Assembly: GCF_018129085.1 (NCBI RefSeq)
Contig: NZ_JAAGBB010000016.1
Location: 1 to 64,000 of the forward strand
From: Plastoroseomonas hellenica
Lineage (GTDB): Bacteria; Pseudomonadota; Alphaproteobacteria; Acetobacterales; Acetobacteraceae
Direction of reading: 5' to 3'
Length of the DNA stretch: 64,000 nucleotides
Part shown: one piece after another, positions 32,780-39,799 of the stretch
Layout: each line of letters begins with the position of its first letter
How positions within the stretch are numbered: position 1 is the first letter of the stretch
Position numbers and translations under genes: made by a program
The notes under the pieces: generated by a model
Told to the model about the DNA's origin: nothing
What the model saw: only the letters and a program-made list of their open reading frames with translations
The model's database searches: none

Positions 32780-34072
32780 TCAGTGCAGCACCGATTGCAC
32801 GAGGCCGTCGAAGACGGCGTGCTGCGCATCGATATCCAGCGTCCGCTCGGCATGCCGTCGCACCGCCATGCGCAGGCGCCGCGCGAGCCGTGTGTCCTCG
32901 AGCCCGCGGAGGATGGATTGCGCCAGCGCATCCGCATCGAAGAAGGGGGTCAGCAGCGCCGTCCTGCCGTTCGTCAGGAAGTTCTGCACCGGCGGCGTAT
33001 CACTCGCGACGATGCAGCAGCCGCAGGCCATGGCCTCGCGGAGCGACCAGGAGGCGACAAAAGGGTACGTCAGGTAGACATGCACATCCGAGCGCTGCAG
33101 CACCGCGACATGCTGCTCGAAGGGGATGCGGCCCGCGAAGTGGATCCGGTCGGGATCGAGCTGCCCACGCAGCTCCTCGAGCAGCATCTGCCGATAGGAC
33201 CGGCCTCGCGGCGGCGGCATGCCATAGCTGACACCATCGCCGCCCACCATCATCACATGCAGGTCGGGCCGCGCCTGCAGCAGCCGGGGCAGCGCCCGCA
33301 TGAAAACGTGGAAGCCCCGATAAGGCTCCAGATTGCGTGCGACATAGGTCAGCAGCGGTGCGCCAGGCGGAATCGCGGGAAGCTTGCCGATCTGCAGCGG
33401 CGCCGCGGCGGCTTCAGGATCCGGCGCGCAGCGCGCGAGATCCACCCCCTCAGGCACCAGGCGGACGCGGCGGCGCGCCCAATCCGGATAGGTGGAACGC
33501 TGCCAGCGGGTCGGTGTCTGGCCGAGCGTGGTCTGCTGCAAGGTCAGGAGATTGACGGCATTCTTGGCGCGCACCCGGGGGTTCAGCTCCGCCGGCGTCG
33601 GGAATTCCGGGTCGAAGCCGACATCGGCGCCTTCGGTCTGGTAGTAGAATTCGTAGTAGCCAATGACCGGCACCCCCGGCCAGACATCCCGGATGTTGAG
33701 GAGCTCGCCCCAGCCGGCATGGCCGATGACCACGTCCGGCGCGAAGCCCAGGGTCTGAAGCTGGCGGCAGACCGTGGCGACCGCCTCGGCACGGGCCAGC
33801 GCGACATGGAATTCGCGGCCATGATGGTGCACCGCGCTGACGCCGCGCGGGTCGAAGCTGTAGGCGATCCTGCGCACGCCGGGGATCTCGACCGATTCGT
33901 GCAGGCCGATCATCACCACGTCGTTCGCCGGGTTCGCCGCGAGCCGGCGCAGGACATGCAGGTACTGGCCCGGCGCATTCTGGTGGATGAAGAGATAGCG
34001 CATGCCGGCCGCGAGCTGCGGCGGCATGCCGACCGGCGGGGTTGGCAGCGTGCGGGAGAGAAGCGCGCTCAC
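32780..34072 (-). CDS. Glycosyltransferase family 4
   Basis: 430 residues. The N-terminal domain starting YLFIHQNAPGQYLHVLRRLA and GYYEFYYQTEGADVGFDPEF is the GT4 N-terminal type seen in alphaproteobacterial surface loci. The C-terminal half has YVARNLEPYRGFHVFMRALP, then AGRIPFEQHVAVLQRSDVHV and the sugar-nucleotide site PFVASWSLREAMACGC. It is soluble or peripheral and cytoplasmic. GTG start at 34072 overlaps the upstream gene stop by 4 nt, and the stop is 2 nt before the next glycosyltransferase, so it belongs to one tightly packed operon. Confidence 0.88.
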   Translation of the reverse strand: MSALLSRTLPTPPVGMPPQLAAGMRYLFIHQNAPGQYLHVLRRLAANPANDVVMIGLHESVEIPGVRRIAYSFDPRGVSAVHHHGREFHVALARAEAVATVCRQLQTLGFAPDVVIGHAGWGELLNIRDVWPGVPVIGYYEFYYQTEGADVGFDPEFPTPAELNPRVRAKNAVNLLTLQQTTLGQTPTRWQRSTYPDWARRRVRLVPEGVDLARCAPDPEAAAAPLQIGKLPAIPPGAPLLTYVARNLEPYRGFHVFMRALPRLLQARPDLHVMMVGGDGVSYGMPPPRGRSYRQMLLEELRGQLDPDRIHFAGRIPFEQHVAVLQRSDVHVYLTYPFVASWSLREAMACGCCIVASDTPPVQNFLTNGRTALLTPFFDADALAQSILRGLEDTRLARRLRMAVRRHAERTLDIDAQHAVFDGLVQSVLH

Positions 34073-35007
34073 GTCTTCATCCGGACGCTCTTGCGCGCTC
34101 CGCGCGGCGGCATGGTGCTCACATTCGCTGCCGCGAATTCACCGGCATCGAGCCCCTTGGGCGCCAGCATCAGCCGGAAGCTCTCGAGCGGAGCCAGCGT
34201 ATCGGATTCACAGGCGATCTCGGCGCCGACCAGCGGGCCGATCCGGGTGCCGTCGCCGAAGGTCGCCTCCGCCTCGCAGGCGTAGTTCAGATGGGCAGCG
34301 CCCTTCAGCCGCACCCGCAGGCCGAGAATGGGCAGCGACATGCCGCGGCTGCCGCAGAAGCCGCCGCTGAGGATCCAGGGGGACAACCAGCCGCGCCCCA
34401 GCACGGCCTGATATTCGAGATCCTGGGTCGCGACGCCCTCAGGCGCCGCGATGCTGAAGCCTTCGATCCAGCGGCCGGCACCGGCCGCACCGACCCATTC
34501 CCCGAAGCCGCGGGCGACATCGCCGTCGCGTTGGACATGGGCCACGATCGCGGGCGGTGGCGCCTGATCCGGGACGGCCTCCGCCGGCGGCGCGGCCGCG
34601 ATGGCTTCGGCAGGCGCCGGCATGGCGGCCGCGATATCGCCGAGGCGCTGGATGTGCAGCTTGGGCGGCGTCGCCGTCGCATCCCCACGGGGCAGGTAGT
34701 TGGTCAGCAGAAGCCGGCTGTTGGGCGACGAGGCCCGCACGAGAACGGCTTGCCCCGGCGTATCCAGCCACTCATTCGACGGCAGGCCGACCGTGCTGAT
34801 GCTGCCCCCCTGGCCGGTGCCCGGTGCACCGGAGATACGGGTGCTGGGCAGCATCGCCGATTGCGCCAATGCCCGGCCTGGCTCGAGGACGGAAATGCAA
34901 TAGAGGCCTGGCTGGATTGTCAGCATATGGGCCGAGGAGCGAACCTCGGCCACCATGTCGCTCCGGTCGGCGCCGGACGGGGGAAGCCTGACCTCGGGCT
35001 GAGCCAT
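34069..35007 (-). CDS. Unknown protein between the RTX gene and glycosyltransferases
   Basis: About 312 residues from ATG 35007. No signal peptide or membrane helix. Two beta-rich parts are joined by an Ala/Pro-rich linker (about 130-155, PAPAEAIAAAPPAEA). The first contains HMLTIQPGLYCISVLEPGRA and TPGQAVLVRASSPNSRLLL. The second contains VGAEIACESDTLAPLESFRL. The protein looks like an intracellular or co-secreted beta-sandwich pair. I do not recognise a family. It is the first gene after the RTX gene (174-nt gap) and is coupled to the GT4 gene by a 4-nt overlap, so it may act on the secreted protein. Confidence 0.6.
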   Translation of the reverse strand: MAQPEVRLPPSGADRSDMVAEVRSSAHMLTIQPGLYCISVLEPGRALAQSAMLPSTRISGAPGTGQGGSISTVGLPSNEWLDTPGQAVLVRASSPNSRLLLTNYLPRGDATATPPKLHIQRLGDIAAAMPAPAEAIAAAPPAEAVPDQAPPPAIVAHVQRDGDVARGFGEWVGAAGAGRWIEGFSIAAPEGVATQDLEYQAVLGRGWLSPWILSGGFCGSRGMSLPILGLRVRLKGAAHLNYACEAEATFGDGTRIGPLVGAEIACESDTLAPLESFRLMLAPKGLDAGEFAAANVSTMPPRGARKSVRMKT

Positions 35008-35181
35008 GCAGAAGGAACCTCGCTGGCGGCCTGGTTGCGACCTTCGCAAGCCGCGCATGTGGGGGAATCACTTCGCGACGCGCCGCAATACGGCATCCGT
35101 CGCGAAGCTCATTCCGGCCCGGGCCATGACGGCCCGGGCACCTGACAGGAACGCCCCGCGAAGGAGCGGATCCCGGCTGCG

Positions 35182-36435
35182 TTAGACGAAGTCGCTCCGC
35201 TTGAGCTCGTCCAGACCGGTGAAGGTGATCTGGGTGCCGTCGGAGAGCGAGACGACGGTCCCCGCCGGCGTGTTGACCTGGTCCTTGAGCAGATGGGCGA
35301 TGTTGTCCTTGCCCTTGAACCCTTCCAAGTCGATCTTGTCGGAGCCGGAGACGAAGTCGGCGATGGTGATGCTGCCACCGTCCGTCAGCCCCTTCATGAA
35401 GGTGAAGACATCGTCGCCAGCGCCGCCGACCGCGGTGTCGTCGCCGCCGCCAGCGAAGATCGTGTCGCTGCCGATGCCGCCGATGATGAGGTCATTGCCG
35501 CTACCGGCCATGAAGGTGTTGTCGCCGGTCGAGGTACCGCCGCTCAGCGTCGTGTTGCCGGAGCCGGCGATCAGCAGATCGCCCGTGGAGCCGGCCGCGA
35601 AGAGGACATCGCCGGCACCGCCGCCGATCAGGGTGGTCGCACCCTCGCCGGCCGTCATCACATTGTCGCCCGCGGTGCCGCCGACATAGAGGCCGCCACC
35701 CGCACCACCGAAGATCGTGGTGCTGCCGGAGCCCCCGAGAACGGTGCTGGCGTCCTGCCCGTTAATGAAGGTCAGGTTACCGGAGCCGTTGGTGACGAAG
35801 ACATTCCCGAAATCGACGCTGACCGTGTCGTTGCCGCTTCCGGTGAAGATCGTGTCATTCCCCTGGACGAAGGCGCTGTCGTTGCCCGCACCCAGGAAGG
35901 TCAGGTCGTCGCCGCGGCCGGCGACCACCGTGTCATCGCCGCTGCCGGCGATGATCGTGTCATTGCCGTCGCCGAAGCGGACTTCGGAACCGACGGTATC
36001 GTTCAGGATCGCGAAGTTCGTGCCGCCGGTATCGATCAGCGTGCTCGGACCATTCACGAAGTAGGTCCCGTTGCCGGTGCCGCCGACCACCGTGACCGGC
36101 GAGTCCTCGGAACCCTGGACGGTGACCGGGACGCTGACACCGTCCTCGATCACCAGGTAATCCACGCCCTGCGGGACATTGATCACCGGAACCGCCCCGC
36201 TGGCGTCGAGGGTCTCCTTGTCGACCAGCAGGACGAAGGGCTGATTGGCCGCGCGCGCCTGCCCTTCCGATGCCGAGGGCGGATTCAGCGGGTCATAAAC
36301 TTCGACCCGCGCCCCGCCATCGATGGCCCCTTGGATCTCGGAGATCGCGTGGTTGAAAGCCTGGACGTTGCCGTCCCCCGTCGCCGGGGGTGGAGAAATG
36401 GTGACTTCAGCGCCACCACCACCGATTGTTGCCAT
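35182..36435 (-). CDS. RTX-type calcium-binding protein, likely type I secretion cargo
   Basis: 417 residues. No signal peptide. Glycine/aspartate nonapeptide repeats (GGxGxDxUx type) run from about residue 154 to 345, with GDGNDTIIAGSGDDTVVAG at 155-173 and GGIGSDTIFAGGGDDTAVGG at 319-338. Between them they degrade to Gly/Thr/Asn-rich strands. The C-terminus has ITIADFVSGSDKIDLEGF and ends LDELKRSDFV, the acidic/hydrophobic tail typical of type I signals. No catalytic domain is visible at the N-terminus, so a structural, adhesin or S-layer-like role is more likely than a toxin or enzyme. Start ATG 36435; its strand and neighbours tie it to the ABC/HlyD genes downstream. Confidence 0.88.
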   Translation of the reverse strand: MATIGGGGAEVTISPPPATGDGNVQAFNHAISEIQGAIDGGARVEVYDPLNPPSASEGQARAANQPFVLLVDKETLDASGAVPVINVPQGVDYLVIEDGVSVPVTVQGSEDSPVTVVGGTGNGTYFVNGPSTLIDTGGTNFAILNDTVGSEVRFGDGNDTIIAGSGDDTVVAGRGDDLTFLGAGNDSAFVQGNDTIFTGSGNDTVSVDFGNVFVTNGSGNLTFINGQDASTVLGGSGSTTIFGGAGGGLYVGGTAGDNVMTAGEGATTLIGGGAGDVLFAAGSTGDLLIAGSGNTTLSGGTSTGDNTFMAGSGNDLIIGGIGSDTIFAGGGDDTAVGGAGDDVFTFMKGLTDGGSITIADFVSGSDKIDLEGFKGKDNIAHLLKDQVNTPAGTVVSLSDGTQITFTGLDELKRSDFV

Positions 36436-37340
36436 GACCGTTTTCACACCTCTCACGTGCCGCACTTACGGCTACCTATCTTTGCTGCAATGCGCAATCG
36501 AGCTGAGCTTCACGTCTTGGTTAAGCTCAAGGTGCCTCGAAATCCGAGCACCGCAGCAGAGATTCTCGCTATTTTGGATTATCGGTAATTTTATGGTCAT
36601 CACAAGACTGCGCCATCACGTTGCTTTGGCCCAGCGGTTACAACTCCAGATATCGCGATCAGCGGCCCCGCTCCGCGCTGCACCTTCCTCAGGCATATTT
36701 GGCAATTTCAGGGCGCTTCCTGCCGATGGCGACATGGGATAAGGCGCCGGCTGGTGTGGCAAAACGCGACGGGAAGGGCCGGCTCGCGAAAACCCTGCAC
36801 AAAGAATCTGCAATCACGGGTTGTTTATTGCGATTGCACCACAATACATTATCCCTCGATGCACGCCTTGGTAGAAGCAATTCGGTCAATATCACCCAAA
36901 GAGCATTGGGCGAATTTCTGGACGAAACCTCCGTGGCGCATCACCAAGTGCCCTCTGCGCTCTGACCGCAGGACAGATTCAGCTTCCCGTCGACTGCCGG
37001 TCGCGGCGGCCCTCCCGCCCTGTCGGCATCGGCGGGTTGCGCCCGCATGGGTTCCCGGCCAAGGCGGAGACGCTAGGATCGGGGCGGCCGACAACCCCGT
37101 CGTATGCCCCTTCCGATCGAAGACCTTGCCTTGGCCCGCGCGCCCGCCCCTTCCCCGCACCGCTTCGCCTTCGAGGCGGCGCGCCGCCGGTCCCACATCC
37201 TCCACATTGCATGGCTCGCGCCCGCGCGCGGCCGCGCCACGCCAGCGGGACGCTGCTCATCCGCGATACCGGGGCGGCGTGACGAAGCGGCCGGCGGCCT
37301 GTATCGCGTCGCGTCGAGACGGATGGCGGGGTAAGGCCAC
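36436..37340. other. 900-bp gap with no supportable gene
   Basis: Between the RTX gene (minus) and queE (plus). The half nearest the RTX gene (36436-36620 and 36780-36930) is clearly less GC-rich than the genome, which fits a promoter and leader for the divergent surface operon. TTGTGA followed 18 nt later by TAATCC, read on the minus strand near 36570-36610, is a weak promoter candidate. Short frames here lack ribosome sites and family resemblance. The 37000-37340 half is GC-rich and featureless. Confidence 0.5.
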
Positions 37341-37976
37341 ATGGCCTACGCGGCGAAGGAAATCTTCTACACCCTGCAGGGCGAAGGCCGGAACGCGGGC
37401 CGCGCCGCCGTCTTCTGTCGCTTCGCCGGCTGCAATCTCTGGTCGGGCCGCGAGGCCGATCGCGCGAGCGCCGTCTGCAGCTTCTGCGATACCGACTTCG
37501 TCGGTACCGACGGCCTCGGCGGCGGGCGCTTCGCGACGGCATCCGACCTTGCGCAGGCGATCGCAGCGACCTGGCGCGGCGGCGCCGCAGGCCAGCGCCT
37601 GGTCGTCCTGACCGGCGGCGAACCGCTGCTGCAGGTGGACGCGGCGCTGATCGCAGCCCTGCATGCCGAAGCCTTCGAGGTGGCCGTCGAGACCAACGGC
37701 ACCATCCCGCCACCGCCGGGGCTCGACTGGATCTGCGTCAGCCCGAAATCCGGCAGCACGCTGGCGGTGACGAAGGGCGATGAGCTCAAGCTGGTCTTCC
37801 CGCAGCACGGCACCAATCCCGCCCGCTTCGAGGCGATGGATTTCGATGCCCTGCTGCTGCAGCCGATGGACGGCCCGGCGCGCGAGGCGAATACCGCGGC
37901 GGCCGTCGCCTATTGTCTGGAGCATCCGCGCTGGCGGCTCAGCCTGCAGACGCACAAGCTCCTGGGAATCCCCTGA
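37341..37976 (+). CDS. queE: 7-carboxy-7-deazaguanine synthase
   Basis: 211 residues. A radical-SAM enzyme turning carboxytetrahydropterin into 7-carboxy-7-deazaguanine on the way to queuosine. The cluster motif is C31-x14-C46-x2-C49, the expanded CX14CX2C type known for some QueE proteins, not CX3CX2C. The N-terminal EIFYTLQGEGRNAGRAAVFC, then TGGEPLLQ and SPKSGS, are family hallmarks. TAAGG lies shortly before ATG 37341. The stop overlaps the ATG of queD by one base. queC and queF are not in the window. Confidence 0.95.
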   Translation: MAYAAKEIFYTLQGEGRNAGRAAVFCRFAGCNLWSGREADRASAVCSFCDTDFVGTDGLGGGRFATASDLAQAIAATWRGGAAGQRLVVLTGGEPLLQVDAALIAALHAEAFEVAVETNGTIPPPPGLDWICVSPKSGSTLAVTKGDELKLVFPQHGTNPARFEAMDFDALLLQPMDGPAREANTAAAVAYCLEHPRWRLSLQTHKLLGIP

Positions 37977-38353
37977 TGTTCGAGCTCACCAAGCAGTTCC
38001 GCTTCGAGGCGGCGCATACTCTCGCGCGGCGTATCGAGGCGGAGCCCAGCCGCCGCATCCACGGCCATTCCTACCGCGCCGAGGTCACGATCCGCGGTCA
38101 CGCCGATCCGGAGAGCGGCATGGTCGTCGATCTCGGCCTGTTCCGGCGCGCCATGGAGGAGGTTCGCGACGGCCTCGACCACCGCTTCCTGGATGAGGTC
38201 CCGGATCTTGGGCCGGCGACGCTGGAGAATCTCTCCGTCTGGATCTGGCGCCGGCTCGCCGATCGTTGCCCGGGCCTCAGCAAGGTGACGGTGCACCGCG
38301 ATTCCGAAGGCGAGGCCTGCAGCTATGCCGGTGCGGGCGGCGACGCCCGGTAG
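37976..38353 (+). CDS. queD: 6-carboxytetrahydropterin synthase family protein
   Basis: 125 residues of the PTPS/QueD fold. It would supply the substrate of QueE. Zinc ligands H14 (FEAAHTL), H29 and H31 (RIHGHSY) are present, as are LDHRFLDEV and the Glu in PATLENLSVW. The residue four before the first HGH histidine is a serine (PSRRIHGH), where E. coli QueD has catalytic Cys27, and the only cysteines are near the C-terminus. The close coupling to queE (TGATG overlap) still supports the queuosine pathway. The cysteine loss could signal a variant mechanism or a lineage-specific form. Confidence 0.88.
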   Translation: MFELTKQFRFEAAHTLARRIEAEPSRRIHGHSYRAEVTIRGHADPESGMVVDLGLFRRAMEEVRDGLDHRFLDEVPDLGPATLENLSVWIWRRLADRCPGLSKVTVHRDSEGEACSYAGAGGDAR

Positions 38354-38371
38354 GCACGAGCGCCAGCCCGG

Positions 38372-39676
38372 TCAGGCGGGATTGTCGAGGCTGAAGAGGT
38401 CGGCATCCTCGTCATAGGCGAAGATCTCGGCGTAGCGTCCCCATTGGATGACCGATTTCAGCGTCTGCGCCGCGTACTCCTCGGACATGAAGTCCTCCAG
38501 CTCGTCGCGGAAGCGACGTGCCGGCGCCATGTGGGAAGCGCGGTCGTCCAACACGCGGCGGATATGCGCAGCCAGCGGCACATGCGCCAGCAGGTGCTGC
38601 GCAAAAAGCTGCTTGCGTGCATCCACCTCGGCCTCGGCATAGCGCCGCCCGGCGGGCAGCAGGCTGAGGTCGCCGCCCGCGAGATCGGCGAAGCGCAGCA
38701 GTTGCAGCAGCTCGGCGACCGGGAACAGGTCGTCCGCCTCGTAATGCAGGTCGTGGGCGAGCTGCGGCAGATCGGCCTTGCCGTCATGCGGCCCGCCCGC
38801 CACCGCCTCCATCAGCCCGGCCATGGTGTTGGTCGAGACGCGCGGCAGCGGCATGCCGATCCCCGTCCCCGCGAAAAGCCCCTCGCGCGGCTGGCCGGGC
38901 GCCCCGCGCTCGGTCATCCGGACATAGATGTCCTCGACCAGCATCCGGAAGCCCGGATCCTGCCGGTCGCGCGGCCGCGGCAGGTCGACCTTGATCTCGG
39001 CGGCCACGCGGCCGGGATTGGAGGAGAAGACCAGGATGCGGTCGCACATCAGCACCGCCTCCTCGATGTTGTGGGTCACCATCAGGATGGAGCTGATCGG
39101 CATCCGCCCTTCGATCCAGAGATCGAGGAGATCGGTGCGCAGCGTCTCCGCGGTGAGCACGTCGAGCGCCGAGAAAGGCTCGTCCATCAGCAGGATGTCG
39201 GGATCGACGACCAGGGCGCGCGCCAAGCCGACGCGCTGGCGCATGCCGCCCGACAGCTCCTTCGGATAGGCGCTCTCGAAGCCGTCGAGCCCGATCAGGT
39301 CGATCGCCGCCAGCGCGCGCCGGCGCCGCTCCTCCGGCGCCACCCGCTTGGCCTCCAGCCCGACCTCGACATTCTGCAGCACGGTCAGCCAGGGAAACAG
39401 CGCGAAGCTCTGGAACACCATGCTGACCGTCGCGCGGCTGCCGTCCGCCTTCTCCGGAAAGACGACGGCGCCGCTGCCGGGCGCGATCAGCCCGGCGATG
39501 GTGCGGAGCAACGTCGACTTGCCGGAACCGGAGCGGCCGAGCAGACCGACGACCTCCTTCTCCTTCAGGGTCAGGTCGACATTGTCGAGCACCAGCAGCT
39601 CGGCGCCGCCGGGCTTGCCATAAGCGTGACGGACGCCGCGCAGATCGACGAGGCTGCGGTCCTGGACGAGGGTCAT
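38372..39676 (-). CDS. ABC transporter ATPase, nitrate/sulfonate/taurine type with C-terminal AAA-associated domain
   Basis: 434 residues. The ATPase has Walker A GRSGSGKST at 47-55, signature LSGGMRQRVGLARAL, Walker B ILLMDEPFSALD and H-loop VTHNIEEA. From about residue 285 it carries the extra winged-helix-like domain (AAA-associated C-terminal domain, with DLHYEADDLFPVAELLQLL and ALKSVIQWGRYAEI-like sequence) seen in ATPases paired with double-length permeases. The permease gene is 123 nt upstream on the same strand. No solute-binding protein for this system is adjacent, so the substrate is open. Confidence 0.92.
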   Translation of the reverse strand: MTLVQDRSLVDLRGVRHAYGKPGGAELLVLDNVDLTLKEKEVVGLLGRSGSGKSTLLRTIAGLIAPGSGAVVFPEKADGSRATVSMVFQSFALFPWLTVLQNVEVGLEAKRVAPEERRRRALAAIDLIGLDGFESAYPKELSGGMRQRVGLARALVVDPDILLMDEPFSALDVLTAETLRTDLLDLWIEGRMPISSILMVTHNIEEAVLMCDRILVFSSNPGRVAAEIKVDLPRPRDRQDPGFRMLVEDIYVRMTERGAPGQPREGLFAGTGIGMPLPRVSTNTMAGLMEAVAGGPHDGKADLPQLAHDLHYEADDLFPVAELLQLLRFADLAGGDLSLLPAGRRYAEAEVDARKQLFAQHLLAHVPLAAHIRRVLDDRASHMAPARRFRDELEDFMSEEYAAQTLKSVIQWGRYAEIFAYDEDADLFSLDNPA

Positions 39677-39700
39677 GGCGGAACTCCTCTCATAAACAAC

Positions 39701-39799
39701 GGCACGAGCACTTCGCTCGTGCCGAGCGCCCGAATGGGCGCCGCGGCTAGTGCCGCGAAGCCAAGGCCGGCGGATGCCGGCCGCCCGGCGTCTGAGGGC
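39701..39799. repeat. REP/BIME-like hairpin array between permease and ATPase genes
   Basis: Four consecutive hairpins: CGGCACGAGC/GCTCGTGCCG (39701-39725, loop ACTTC), GCGCCC-GAAT-GGGCGC (39727-39742), GCGGC-TAGT-GCCGC (39744-39757) and GCCGGC-GGAT-GCCGGC (39767-39782). The second and fourth share loop sequences and order with the array at 10588-10711. Both arrays end in a TGAGG-CT-AA string at a stop codon. Confidence 0.7.

Noticed and set aside
35182-36435. CRISPR-like or tandem DNA repeats in the Gly/Asp-rich gene
   Set aside because: The periodicity is codon-level RTX repetition, with no identical spacers or direct repeats of constant length.
36754-36965. Possible transposase tail (ISPKEHWANF-like) or CRP-like helix in the gap before queE
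   Set aside because: Resemblance is a few residues only, in two different frames, with no further domain and no inverted ends nearby.
37230-37340. preQ1 riboswitch before queE
   Set aside because: No match to known preQ1 core sequences and the region lacks the A-rich tail.
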